From assembly GCA_030765045.1 (NCBI GenBank), contig CM060964.1, positions 143,912,721-143,976,720 of the forward strand: DNA of 64,000 nt, in the 5' to 3' direction. The notes below the pieces were generated by a model. It saw only the letters and a program-made list of their open reading frames with translations, did not search any database and was not told where the DNA came from. The DNA is from Tenodera sinensis. Its lineage: Eukaryota > Arthropoda > Insecta > Mantodea > Mantidae. The stretch's first letter is position 1. Every line of letters starts with the position of its first letter. This document shows positions 21,236 through 33,289 of this stretch, piece by piece. The translations under genes and the position numbers were made by a program.

Positions 21236-22328
21236 CCAATTTTATTGGGTATAGCCAAAATCTTTCTCCTCCAACAGATGTTGAGCTACAAAGTTGAGCG
21301 TTTAAAATAACATCTCTTATTACTTTTGTAACCGATTAAAGGTTGGAAATTTCCATATAATGAAGTTTCGCTTAAATTTGATTTTAATATTGCAAAGTGC
21401 AAAAAAGTCATAAAACAGCGCATTATTACATTATTTTTAAAAGTATATTATACCCAATAGCAGAATTCCTATTCGGAATTTTAATAAACATATTCTGAAC
21501 TATACTGGAAGAGAACTTTGGACATTTAGCTTGATTTTTCTGGGATACGACATATTTTGAATGTGAGAAAACAACAAAAAGGTTGTTTTCGAGGAGAATG
21601 AATTTAAGGCTTAGTCACACACTTCCTCATTAACTTCTATGCAAGTACATTTTTTCTCCATCTAATTCTATTAATCAATTTGCATAAGGTTGACGAGCTG
21701 AACTTTCTTTTCGGCATTCCAGAACAGGGTAGCTCAATATGTGATTTTAAAATATACCTAACATACAGTGCTTTCAAACACATGGTCTGTTCAAAGAAAC
21801 AAAAGCAAAATGTGTGTCGCTACAACTTAAGCTTTATTTTCACCAGAAATAAAATAAGTAATTCTACACACGGTATACATATCAATAATTACGCTCAAAT
21901 AATCTCGTAAACACACTAAATTATTTCAAAAGTAATATAAAATGCACACGATCAGCTTGTAAACAACAGAAATCTGCCAAGCCAAATAGAAACATGGTAA
22001 ATGACTTCAGAAATCAACAAATAACGAACGCAAAACACTGCCCTCTAAAGGGTTTATTGGAGAACTTGTTCAACTAGGCTAACGGTGAATTCATTGGCAG
22101 CAGAACACTCAGCAGCCATCCCATATTATTTTAGATTCTGCTAGCTGTCTTTCATTCACTCATTGGTAATTCTCCCACTGACAGTTAGATCTCTGAGATA
22201 ACCAAGCAGAGGAATTGAGAAGTAAAATGAGAAGTGATGCGAAATGGCGGGACGGAAAATTCAACACGTGCAATTAAACTTCGCACCATTGGCCTAGCTA
22301 CAGGGAGAAACCCCGAAAAATCCCATGG
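21236..22328. other. AT-rich interval, no gene
   Basis: Holds an inverted pair TATTGGGTATA (21243-21253) and TATACCCAATA (21449-21459), possibly ends of a small MITE, and a CAGGGAGAAACCCCGAAAAAT string near 22300 that recalls SINE bodies. The 76-codon frame at 21680 shows no motif. Confidence 0.4.
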
Positions 22329-23264
<936 letters not shown>

Positions 23265-23341
23265 GAGGAGAGGAGATAGATGCACAACAACCTAGTTCGG
23301 AGGGAGAAGAGTTATTACGACAGTAATGATGGAGCGGATGG

Positions 23342-23490
23342 CGAGTGAGTGAGTGAGTGAGTGTGTTGGGTTTAAGGGCCCGTCGACAACTTGGTCATTA
23401 GGGCCCCGAGTCCAGAAGTAAAATTACATACCGTCAAGTGTTAAAACATCACCCATTAAAAACTAAAAATCTACACGGATGGCGAAGAGT
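23342..23490 (-). mobile_element. family-A LINE 3' end, heavily 5'-truncated
   Basis: A (GAGT)5 tail followed by GTTTAAGGGCCCGTCGACAA and TTGGTCATTAGGGCCCCGAG, then a short part of the 3' UTR with TTAAAA strings. It abuts the compound microsatellite region. Confidence 0.75.
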
Positions 23491-24036
23491 TGCAGTTTTG
23501 CAGTAACAGTTACGGCCAGGAAAATGGTGGACCTGGATGGTAAGGACTTTGAAGATGGCTCGGATTGGAAGGAACAGCCGACTATGTGCAGATTCTTAAC
23601 ATTATGGGTTCGGGAGCTGGTGTAATTGCCCCAAATGAGTGAGTGTAGTGAAGTGAGGGGAGGGATTTTTCCCTTCCCATTTATAACATAAATAAAAGTT
23701 GAGAGTGGTAAAGTGGTTTAAAAGGGGAAGGGGATTAGCCCGTCCCCGGTAAGAAGTATACTGATGCCTATGTTATGTTAATGATTAGGAGTTTGCTTGG
23801 ATTTGATGAGTGGAGAGTGTGATTTGATGATCTAGAGAAGGGTGTTGTAAATTTTTGGTTTATGTGAATTTTTGTTGTGGTGTGTTCTGATTTTGTTTAG
23901 GTGTTTGAGAGAATGGGGTTTTCTGTCCTTTAGATAAAAACTGGAGTGGTTAAGTGGAGGTATTTTATGTGATGTGAAAGGGTGTTCAAGATATATGCAA
24001 GATATATGATTCATACTGAGTGAAGAATATTATATA

Positions 24037-24086
<50 letters not shown>

Positions 24087-24117
24087 GAGTGAATGTTTCG
24101 TGTGTTTATGTGTGAGT
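23491..24117. other. GT/GA-rich interval with (TG)n
   Basis: No gene. GTGA-like strings near 23636-23660 may be a decayed tail. A pure (TG)n tract lies at 24040-24085. Confidence 0.5.
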
Positions 24118-24617
24118 CAGTGGCGGCTTTCAAGTGAAGCAGGTGAAGAGGTTTTCACCTGAATGTAGTGGTATTCCATTTTTGTTAATGTTGGCATTAT
24201 TACTGCCATTCTAACAGTTTAGTCACAAATTTCAACTGCTAGCAGCCGTAGCAGGGTCAGTGACCAACCCTTCTTTTGTTTGGAACCTACAGCCAGGCAG
24301 CCGGCAGGGAAAATGGGTGGTAGGGCACCCTCAGATCGGTTGCAAGGACAAGTGCAGCAGTCAGAATTATGGATGAAACTGCTGCACTAAACAGCTTTTT
24401 TGCCATGGCAACATGACGTCACGAAACGATGTACTACGGGGAAATAACATGGGCATGCACATGTTTCAGGAAAGCAAGAAATATTTTCACTTGGATAGAG
24501 GGGAGGGTTCCTGTTTTCGCGCGCATAGAAGATAATAGTCGTCTACCTCGAGGAAGAGCTGGTAGTAAACTTAAAACGTGGTGTTTTACATAACTGTGAA
24601 CGATATAATTTACGACT

Positions 24618-25806
24618 TTGTTAGACTCCAGTGTTTGTAATACTTATATTGCGGAATATAAGTGTTTTGTTATGAATCCGGTGAACGATATAGTTTGCAA
24701 TTTGTTAGAAATTCCATTTTCCAGGTGGAAAGATGATGACTTGAAGGACGTTTTAAACTTTGGGCGGCCCACTGATATCATTGATATAGACCTTAGGAGA
24801 GAATAAGAAAATAGGGAAGTCTTATAACATTAAATTCAAAAGCTCTTGGCTCGATAACCATTCTTGGTTAAGCAGGAGCCGTAGTTTGCAATTGCTATTC
24901 TGTTATCCTTGTTTACTTTTTAGCAACAGAAATAAATCCTCCTAAATGTACTCTGTGTGATTCTACTCTTACCGTTCAGCATCTGCTCACTGTTTGCCCA
25001 AGATACACTCACCAGCGACTTCAGTATGGAGTTCCTGAGAACCTTCAGCTAGCTTTGGGTGATCAACAGTATCATAAGAAAATAATCAAGTTCATCAAAG
25101 CATGCAAACTTAATATTTAAACTCATTGTAAACTTCATGATATGTTTCCTCCTTTTTTTTTTTTTTTTCTTCAATGTTTAGTCGCGATATGACTTTTATG
25201 TTGAAGCGACTTCAAATAATAAATAAATTAAAAAAAAAAAAAAAATTAACAGAAATAACGTGTGGGACAAAGAGAGATTCACAAGTTTCATTAATATAAC
25301 CCGCTCCCTTCACAAGCAAAATGATTCGGCGGAACATTTAAAATGTAAATTACAGCTAAATGCTTTTGGAAAAAAAAAACAGAAATACAATAGCTGACGC
25401 TCCTCTGTTGAAATTGACGACACTAAAATTATTTGACAACAGTCTCAGTGCTCTATCATTGTAAGATACGTGAATACAGAAAGCACATGAATGATTTTTC
25501 GGATTTCATGATGTGAGTGCTGACAGATCCGCAGAAACATTGTTCCTTTTGCTGCATGGTGTTCTTAAAGAATTTAATTATGAACGTAAAGTAGTTGCAC
25601 AATGTTACGATGGAGCGAGTGTTATGTCAGGACATTTGAATGGACTTCAGAAAAGAATCAAGAACAATGCTCGTCAAACAGTTTTTGTACATTGTTTGGC
25701 TCACCGTTTAAATTTGATTTTAAAACAAAGCTGTAGATATTTGCGTCCCCCATGTTTATTTCTCTCGCTTACTCCACGAACTGTCATTTGCACTGAACCA
25801 AAATGA
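24618..25806 (+). pseudogene. hAT transposase remnant
   Basis: Fragments of a ZMYM/DUF4371-type hAT transposase, which would cut and paste the element. The N-terminal piece near 24672 reads MNPVNDIVCNLLEIPFSRW and ends LNFGRPTDIID, resembling the FSxxxxEEKxxIKxLGRPTP region of the family. After the nested LINE, 25270-25380 contains INITRSLHKQNDSAEHLKCK. 25490-25730 contains GFHDVSADRSAETLF, QCYDGASVMSG and HCLAHRLNLILKQS; the YDGA and CxAHRLNL strings are conserved in the RNase-H-like core. Multiple stops and frameshifts are present, and the C-terminal dimerisation domain is missing. Confidence 0.75.
24936..25247 (+). mobile_element. LINE 3' fragment nested in the hAT element
   Basis: Flanked by an 11-bp duplication AACAGAAATAA at 24925-24935 and 25248-25258. 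It encodes the end of an ORF2, CTLCDSTLTVQHLLTVC (C-x2-C-x7-H-x4-C), and stops at 25118-25120. The 3' UTR includes a T-run and GTCGCGATATGACTTTTATG and ends in an A-run. This is a different LINE family from A, with a poly(A) tail. Confidence 0.88.
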
Positions 25807-25976
25807 ATCTAGTGTGACAGACACTGTTTCTCTTGTGTTGTACAGTTCCATTGGATACAAAAAGTTGTGTAAAAAATGTTAGGGCATGGGACACCGGCTT
25901 TTGCATTGTATTTTTAGCATGCTTAAATGAACATTTTCACCTAGTTTGTAAGGCACGAGCCACCACTGTTGTGAGT

Positions 25977-26037
<61 letters not shown>

Positions 26038-26102
26038 TAGTGCATGTGGGCGTGTGTGTTGAGTGAATGTGTGTGTTGAGCGAGTGAGTGTGTGTGTGTT
26101 TC

Positions 26103-26175
<73 letters not shown>
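25977..26175. repeat. (TG)n then (GA)n microsatellites
   Basis: TG-rich from 25977 to about 26119, interrupted near 26033-26060, followed by pure (GA)n from about 26119 to 26174. Confidence 0.9.
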
Positions 26176-26182
<7 letters not shown>

Positions 26183-26463
26183 GTGCGATTATTTAGTGGA
26201 GAATGCGAGTTGTTTTGAAATTGTGTAAGTGTTTTATTGTTGTTAGTTTAAATAATATACATATTGCAATAATTAATTTTATTAGGTGCTTAATTTTGTT
26301 GTAATTTTTGTTTATTTCTGTTTTCTTTTTTAATTTTTAAAACAGGAAATTGTGAAATATATTTGAAGTTATGACTGTGAGTTTAAATTATATAAGTCTC
26401 TGCTTTTATAAATTATAAATTCAGCGAATTTATTAGAATTTGAGATTTGAAGTTAGTATTTGT

Positions 26464-26520
26464 TGGGACCCTAATGGCAAGTCTTCGGCGGGCCCTTAAA
26501 CCCGACACTCACCCACACAG
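26464..26520 (+). mobile_element. family-A LINE 3' end
   Basis: GGGACCCTAATGGCAAGTCT then GGCGGGCCCTTAAACCCGAC and ACTCACCC, a diverged copy of the conserved 3' end and a remnant (CTCA) tail. Little or no upstream element sequence is recognisable. Confidence 0.65.
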
Positions 26521-27194
26521 TATTGGTTTTTCAATTTTCAAAATTGTTTTGCTTTACTTTTTTGGATTTTATTTTTTTTAACAGCAGCAATAATAAATGT
26601 GGTAATAGGTTTAAATTATATAAATTTATATATTTTATAAAAAATTAATTAACACCGTGTTGTAACTTAGGTACTGAATTTAAATTATGTTAATTGAGCT
26701 TTTATGGAAATTTTAAAATATTAAAATATTAATATTTTAAAGCTTATTTTTAATTTAAAATTTAACATTTTATATTACTAAATATTTTTAAATTATTAAG
26801 TTTAAAATTATTAATGTTTGATATTTTTTTATATTATTTAGGTGTTATAAATTGTGTACTAATAATGTTTATATTTTAGTTAATACTTAAACTTTTTTCT
26901 TATATATTTATAGCTTTGAAACTTTAGTTTTTAAAATTTTAAAATTGAAATTTAAATGCTGTATAATTTAAATTTTTAGTTTATGCTTTTTAAAAACTTA
27001 AAAGAATACTAAATTTTGTTTTGAAGATTGTTAGTAAGTTGAAATTAGTGGTAGGTTAATTTTATGAATACAAAAAGTGTTTTGGAAGGAATTTAGAGTA
27101 ATACTTTGAAATTTCATGGAGTATTGGTCTGTAAGCTTCGTAATTGTAATTTGTATATTTTTAATTGATTGAATTAGTTGTAAAAAATTGTTGC
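26521..27194. other. very AT-rich interval
   Basis: Composed largely of TTTAAAAT/TTATA strings without coding capacity. It may be more 3' UTR of the LINE copy ending at 27597, but I cannot show this. Confidence 0.4.
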
Positions 27195-27597
27195 TTTTTT
27201 TTAAATACCGGATACCAGTATTTGTAATATCGGTTACCGGTATTTTGTATTTTGTATTTTGTATTATTGTTTTTGTAAATTTTATATAGAATTGAAAGGT
27301 TGTAAATTTTATTTTTATTTTAGTAAAGAATTAACTAGATACCAGTTAATTTTAATGCTGGATACCTGTGTTATTTGTATTGTTATTTTGTATACGAATT
27401 GGTAGCTTATTTTATTTTTTAATTTGTTTTGTTTTAGTTTTTTTTTGTTTTTTATTTATTATATTTTCATTTTATCTTAATGATTTGTCTGAAAAATTGT
27501 TTTGTAGATTTGTATTTGTTCATAGTTTACTAACAAATGAATGGAATTTGCTACGTCCCGGTGTAAGGAATTAGGTACCGGGATGGAAGTTTTGAGA
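27195..27597 (+). mobile_element. R1-like LINE 3' UTR, second copy
   Basis: Resembles the minus-strand 3' UTR at 919-1400: both carry palindromic CTGGNNACCAG-like motifs (here GGATACCAGT, CGGTTACCGGT, GGATACC) separated by T-rich stretches, and both end in a GC hairpin. Here it is TCCCGGT...ACCGGGA (27555-27582), followed by GATTTTATTTATTT, corresponding to CCCCGG...CCGGGG and the (TTTTA)n tail of the first copy. Confidence 0.6.
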
Positions 27598-27858
27598 TTT
27601 TATTTATTTACTACATTATCTATTTACTACTTTATTTACTTATTTGTTTGTTTATTTGTTTGTTTGCTTGTTTCCTTGTTTGTTTATTTGTGTACTTGTT
27701 TATTTTTTATTTGTTTATTTATTTTATTTATCTATGTGTCTATTTATCTATTGATCTATTCATTTATTCATCCACTCATTCATTCATCCGTTGATTCACT
27801 GATTAATTCAGTCGTTGATTCATTCATTGATTCACTGATTCATTCATTTATTTTTATT
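27598..27858. repeat. degenerate (TTTA/TTTG/ATTC)n tract
   Basis: A tetranucleotide-like T-rich repeat that drifts from TTTA/TTTG units to ATTC units. It directly continues from the LINE hairpin, so it is most simply an expanded and decayed LINE tail. Confidence 0.7.
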
Positions 27859-27889
27859 CATGTCCGAATCCCTAGCACTGGAAGCGGTC

Positions 27890-28255
27890 CGTAGGGTTCG
27901 GTACATATGGGCGTTCAGCGGCCCAGGACTCCGCACCTAAGGATGCATATTTGAGCAGTGTGAAGGGTCCACCCAACTTTCGGACCTGAGACCTCCGGAG
28001 AGCACACATTTTGGGGACCGCGCTGTAAACGTGGGACTGGCCCATGGGGATAGAAGAGACCCCTGCTGCTGAGACCGGAGTTATAAAACTAAGGCCCTAA
28101 AGCTAATAATCGTAGTAACCCTAGAAGAGCGAGATGTTGATGAGGAGGAGCAGTCAAAGGAGCTACCGTGGTGTAGTTGATGAGCATGGAGGAGTTGAAG
28201 TGATGGTGAAGGGCTCGGGAACCTGGGTACGCCAAACCCGTACTTGCAGGGTTGT

Positions 28256-28257
<2 letters not shown>
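27890..28257 (-). mobile_element. family-A LINE 5' UTR fragment
   Basis: The reverse complement matches the 5' UTR of the complete copy (about 15400-15720), including CGGGTTTGGCG, TTAGTTTTATAACTCC, GGAGGTCTCAGG and CATCCTTAGGTGCGGAG. No ORF1 follows on the far side. Its 5' boundary is directly joined to the A-tail of a SINE. Confidence 0.75.
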
Positions 28258-28295
<38 letters not shown>

Positions 28296-28475
28296 TGTTG
28301 TGTTTAACACCCGCTGTTACAACTACGGCACCGCTGACGGTGACACTGATGATACATGGGATGAAAATGGAGTACCGGTGGATTGAGATGGCGGGGGAAA
28401 CCTGAGGAAAGCCTCCCATTTGCCGCTTTGTCCATCACAAATCCCACATGCGCGTACCTACGTAAGAGTCCTCTG
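28258..28475 (-). mobile_element. tRNA-derived SINE, family B, with A-tail
   Basis: A plus-strand T-run at 28258-28293 is the A-tail on the minus strand. The body contains GTTTAACACCCGCTGTTAC and GGTGACACTGATGATACATG (plus sense), matching 13307-13524. The tRNA-like head is weak or truncated near 28470. Confidence 0.75.
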
Positions 28476-28559
28476 GGGTAGAGGCGGGAGATATGCGGGT
28501 CGTCATACTGCTGGTGCTCATGTTACTTATGATGCTGCAGTGTGTAGTGGTAGTTATTG

Positions 28560-29110
28560 TGGTGGTAAGAGGTTAGTGGAAGTGGTCTTTTAGGGCGTAC
28601 AGCTGGTGATGTTTATAAACAGTGCCACCAGTTGTAAAAGAAGGGCTAAAATAGACCCAAGGACCAACAACGGGGATATATAGAACCGAAAAGCAGTAAG
28701 GGCCAAACGACCGAATAAAATCAGAAGATAGTATCAGCGACTCCAGCACGGTCGCACACAGCTCTAAGATGAACAAAATATAACAAAGATTCTACTGCAC
28801 TCAAAGTGTCTGTCAGCACCTGAGCTATCTCACGAACTGAAGCGCCTGCCCATTCATGCCTGACTTCCCGTTGTACACATGACGTACGGCCGGACCAAGA
28901 ACCAAGAAATGGCATTGGAAACGTAGAGCTTCTTTGCGCAGAACAGAATGTGCTGTTTCCATGGTATAGTAGACACAGTTTATCGGCAGTCCCCAAGAGT
29001 TCAACATGGCCGACATTACACTAAACAGCTGACGGAAGAATTCCAAAAAGCAGTCCTGCCAATGTACATAATAACGGCATTTCTAACCTCAAATATCACA
29101 GGGTTAAAGG
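28560..29110 (-). pseudogene. possible LINE RNase H remnant
   Basis: A minus frame contains AQVLTDTLSAVESLL, resembling the TDSLSALQAL segment of LINE RNase H domains; 52000-52040 contains a comparable string. No polymerase motif was found, so the call is tentative. Confidence 0.3.
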
Positions 29111-29887
29111 AACATACTTTCAAACGATAATAATGCTTGAACATCGTTACCACACAACACATGATGAACGTACTCATCTTCGGGAAATCTTGTGCAATAA
29201 CACTTTTGGATAAAATAACTTCCGAGCGCTAATTATCGTAATATATATTTAATGCACTACTTTGTAGCGAACAAAAGAATAACAACAGTAATTATAACTG
29301 CATATATTCCTCTAAAAGAATTCAAGTCAAAACCACGGAAACACGAGCAGTACGTCCACAGATTCATTAATTAATTAATATGGCGTCTAAACGGAATCTT
29401 GTTTTAAAATCTATCGGTTGGCCTCTCTGCAACGTGTCCATAAACGACTTCTGTGGCAACATAACAGACGCAATAACACCAGCTGTGGCCGTAACTTTAC
29501 CATGGTTATATGCTACGAACAGTTGGCTGCACTAGTGTAACCTAACGGAAGGAATATCACGAAATATAATCAGACTGCACCATAAGGGGGGGGGGGGATG
29601 TCAAGGTTGTTTTTTTTTTTGGGGGTCTCTCAATAAGCTGTGCCTACTATAGTGGTGAGCTGGGGGGGGGGGTGGAAACATGGCGCTTCTTGGGATAGGG
29701 CCTGGAATTTATAAGTCTTTAGCGTTTAACGAGCAACTTCTTCGTCTAGCTAGGCACTGCTTCCACAATGTTCACTATTTTCTACATTTCAAATCCTTTA
29801 AGCCTTACATTAACTTTAGCAAAATCCCCATTCCTTTAGGAATATGCCATTACTGGAAATAGGCTAGCGAACAGGCAGAAGTTAGCG
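29111..29887. other. no gene; G homopolymer runs
   Basis: Two G-runs of about ten to twelve bases (near 29586-29597 and 29663-29672) and a T-run between them. They may be real or regions of poor base calling. No coding evidence. Confidence 0.5.
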
Positions 29888-29888
29888 A

Positions 29889-30740
29889 TGTTTAAGGGCC
29901 CGTCGACAGCTAGGTCGTTTGAGTCCAAGTCAAAAGATAAAACCTGGAAACCTCACCACCCGTTAGAAGCCACCGTTAAAAAGTTAAAAAACGGTAGTTA
30001 AAATAGATAAATAGCAAAACAATTAAACTTTTAATCTAATCCTAATAAAGTAAGTGGTTATGGTGTTAAAAATATAAAGGTAAAATATCCCAAAGGCCCA
30101 AATAGGGTACAAAATAAAATACAAGCTAAACTTGCTTGTCAAAACCAATTTGGATAGCAAAATGCAGAGCTTTATTGATAGCTACTGAATCGTTAGTCAA
30201 AACTGACGGTGGAGTAAAACCTAGGTCATGGGACTCGCGCTCACCTGCGCATCGTGGGCAATCAAGAAGGACGTGTGCTACAGAGAGTTGAACGGAGTAC
30301 GCAGCACAGATAGGCGCCGGGTCACCACGCAAAAGGTGCCCATGTCTGGCTTGTGTGTGTGCTATTCTCAAGCGGGTGAGCATAACCTCTTCCAGCCTGG
30401 AATCCCTGCAAGAGGACTGCAAGGGTTTAGCGATGTCCTTGATTGTCCGCAAAGGAGTGCCACCTAATGGTTTCCAAATCTGCTGCCAGACAGCAAATAG
30501 ATGGCGACGGAGGTAACCCTGCACATCTACATGCGGCAGAGTACGCGTAGAAAACCCCGGAAGACGACATACAGCCTTAGCAGCTACATGCGGCTCCTTG
30601 TTGTGCTTGACCTACTGCGGTTCAAGTAGGTCCAGATAAAGACGAACTGATATCCGCGAAATAACTGAGATACAGGTGTCTTTATTTTGAGAAGTAATGC
30701 CGAGGTGTCAAAAAACTGTTGCAGCGCCTGAATAGCGGTC
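29889..30740 (-). mobile_element. family-A LINE copy 1 of a head-to-tail array
   Basis: Runs on the minus strand from the conserved 3' end (29889, GTTTAAGGGCCCGTCGACAG in plus sense) to a 5' break near 30740. The ORF2 end at 30126-30524 contains YLRRHLFAVWQQIWKPLGGT, VMLTRLRIAHT and the zinc-motif end HVLLDCPRC; the first half of the zinc motif reads CAAYSVQLSVAH, with its second Cys changed to Tyr. The protein ends QIGFDKQV, as the complete copy ends SIDFGKQL. The 5' break abuts the (GTGA)n tail of the next copy. Confidence 0.85.
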
Positions 30741-30742
30741 AA

Positions 30743-30870
30743 CGAGTGAGTGGGCGAATGAGTGAGTGAGTGAGTGAGTGAGTGAGTGAGTGAGTGAGTG
30801 AGTGAGTGAGTGAGTGAGTGAGTGAGTGAGTGAGTGAATGAGTGAGTGAGTCAGTGAATGAGTGAGTGAT
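30743..30870. repeat. (GTGA)n tract joining array copies 1 and 2
   Basis: About 30 GTGA/GAGT units with a few GCGA, GTCA and GAAT variants, directly between the 5' break of one LINE copy and the 3' end of the next. Confidence 0.9.
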
Positions 30871-32040
30871 TGGTGTTTAAGGGACGGTCGACAGCTAGGT
30901 CATTAGTTTCCCAAGTCGAATGATAAAAAACGGGGAATTCACCAGCCGTTAAAATACACCCTTAAAGGTTAAAAGGGGAAGTTAAACAGTTAAAACTTAA
31001 AACCAAGCATATAAAACAGTAGCAGATAAAACGTTAAAAATAAAAGTCTGAAACAAGTCCAAACAAGCTACGAAATAAAATACAATAGAAACTTGCTCGC
31101 CAAAGCCAACTTGGGTAACAAACTACGGCACTGTGTTGACAGTTACCGGGTCTTTGCCCAAAATTGACTGCAGAGTAAAACCCATGCCACAGACTGGCAC
31201 TCACGAGCGTATCGCGGACAATCCAGAAGCACATGTGCTACAGAGACTTGAACAGAGCACGTAACACAGATAGGCGCCGCGTCACAACGTAGAAACTGAC
31301 TCTTCTGTGGCCTAACCTCAAGCGGGTTAGGATCACTTCGCATAAAGGAACATATGAGTTAAAACAGCTGGAGTCTAGAACCGCTGCATTTGCAGGAATA
31401 TCGGTAGACTCATTCCCTTGTATGCCTAGGTGTCCAGGTATCCATACAAAGGATCCTCTGGCGGAATAACGAGGGAGTAGGTGAAGCCTATCCTGGATAC
31501 GTTACACCAGTTGATTGGAATTGTACAACGAGCGTTCGTTAATACCAAAAAGCTCGGTAGCAAAAATAAAGCATTGCTAAATAGAAATCTGGGGGCCAAG
31601 AATAAAAGCACGTGCTACTCAACGATCGTCCTTCCGGCCATCGGTATACATAACACAGTGGTGTGCAAACTGCGTCTCAAGAGCTAAAAAGGACGAACGA
31701 AGAACCGAACCTGCCGTTGTTGACTTCGGCATGGACAGTAACCCCAGATCGACGGAGGTCTCGGGTTGGAACCATGGGGCAGATTGTACTCGCCTTTTGA
31801 AACGCCGCCGATATAGGGACGTCTAATAGCCGGAGAGAGCAAAGCCGAACACCAGGAGGCAACAAGACCAGGTAGCTCTTTGAGTACTAAGCTGAACTAA
31901 GTCGTTAAAAAGTGGAGTAAAATAGAAATTACTCCACAGAATAACATCGCACCGGTATAATAGCTAAGGTTCAGCAACCTCCGCACAAATGCCGATAATC
32001 GGGCTCATTAGCAATGCACAACCTCATGCGACGGTGGTGT
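30871..32040 (-). mobile_element. family-A-like LINE copy 2 of the array
   Basis: Starts with a diverged 3' end (TTTAAGGGACGGTCGACAGC in plus sense). Minus-strand ORF2 fragments include the zinc motif CVTCSVQVSVAHVLLDC (31143-31343) and VILTRLRLGHR. Further on are an RNase H segment WIPGHLGIQGNESTD near 31410-31460, TELFGI, and MYTDGRK near 31632-31655 (family YTDGSK). Between the RNase H core and the C-terminal region some 60 codons are missing, so it is internally deleted as well as 5'-truncated. Confidence 0.8.
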
Positions 32041-32043
32041 GTA

Positions 32044-32103
32044 GGAGTGAGTGAGTAGGTAAGTGAGTGATTGAGTGAGTGGCTGAGTGAGTAAGTGGGT
32101 AAG
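32044..32103. repeat. degenerate (GTGA)n tract joining array copies 2 and 3
   Basis: GTGA-type units with GTAA, GATT and GGCT variants, more decayed than the tract at 30743. Confidence 0.85.
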
Positions 32104-33288
32104 TGTTAAGGGCCCGTCGACAACTAGGTAATTTGGGCCCTAAGTCGAAGGATAAAAACTGGGAAACCCACCATCCGTTAAAATCCACCGTTACAAGGTT
32201 AAAAGGGGGAAGTTAAAGCACATAAAAGGCAAAACAGTTAAAACTTAAAAACACCAAAATATTAGCCGTTAAAAAGTTAAAAATAAGAGGGTAAAGCATC
32301 CCAAAAGTCCAAAAAAGCTGCGAAAGAAAATACGAGTTAAACCTGCCTGCCACAGCCAATTTGGGCAACAAAACGCAACTCTCTATTGATAGCTACCGGG
32401 TCGTTACACAAAATTGACTGCAGACTAATACTCAACCTCCTGTGGGCGTATGTGGTAAAAGCAGGTGTTAAACACTACAAAAAAGAATAAAGGCCAGGCC
32501 ATGGGACTGGCACTCAAGAGTGTATAGCGAACAATCCAGAATGACACCTCTTCCCGCCTGGAATCCTTGCAATGAGTCTGCTTGGACTGTACGGTGCCAT
32601 TGATTGTCCGCAATGAGTGCCAGCTAACGCTTCCCAGGGCTACTGCCAGACAGCAAATAGTTGGCGACGGAAGTATAGCGGCAATACTACGTGCGGCAGC
32701 GTGTGGGGGAGAACTCCGGGAGACGACAGGCAGACCTAGCTGCTACAGCCGCCTCCTCGGGAACACCTACATCGCCTGGGGTCCAGGTAAAAGCGAACGC
32801 GTATACGCGAGATAGCAACTGAAATGCGAGAGTGTGTATTTTAAAAATTAATGCCGAGTCGCCAACAAACTGCTGCAGTGCCTGAATAGCGTTCAGAGCG
32901 TTGCAACAAATAATAAAATGTCCAGAAACTCAACTGGAGGTAAAAATTAAAAAAATAAAGTATGGCAAACAGCTCGTCGGTAAAAATTCGAATGTTGTCC
33001 GGAACTCAGTACTTGTGAGCCTCACCGTGGTACACAAAACTACATCCTGTGATACCTCCCACCTGGCTCCGTCGGTATATCCCGGAGTGTAATTACGGTA
33101 AGGTCCCATGAATGCGATGAAGGGTTAGCGCAACACCGATGGAGAGTTAGCCACCTTCGTACAGCCCATAGCTTCAGGTCGAAGCCTGCGCGCTGGGGTT
33201 TTCAGGAAGGATAGGGAGGAAAGAATATCGCTCTACAGCAGGCATTGAGAGCATCTGTGTGGAGCAGTTTGCGAAGTCTGATACCCCT
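32104..33288 (-). mobile_element. family-A LINE copy 3 of the array
   Basis: Starts with TTAAGGGCCCGTCGACAACT (plus sense), followed by the TTAAAA-rich 3' UTR and broken ORF2 pieces up to a GYTDGAR motif near 33060-33085 (RNase H YTDG). The 5' end lies at the RT/RNase H linker near 33288, where SMPAVERYSF matches RMPAVDRYSL of the complete copy. Beyond that point the same open frame becomes hAT transposase. Confidence 0.82.
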
Positions 33289-33289
33289 C

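Larger units (their letters stand above)
24118..25968 (+). mobile_element. hAT-type DNA transposon, degraded
   Basis: The left end is CAGTGGCGGCT; the right end, reverse-complemented, is CAGTGGTGGCT. The flanking 8-mers are GTGTGAGT (24110-24117) and TTGTGAGT (25969-25976), an 8-bp target duplication with one mismatch, as expected for hAT. The interior carries transposase remnants and a nested LINE fragment. It sits in a TG-rich tract. Confidence 0.75.

Noticed and set aside
29586..29672. G-quadruplex regulatory element
   Set aside because: Two G-runs about 65 bp apart with a T-run between; no gene nearby and possible base-calling artefact.
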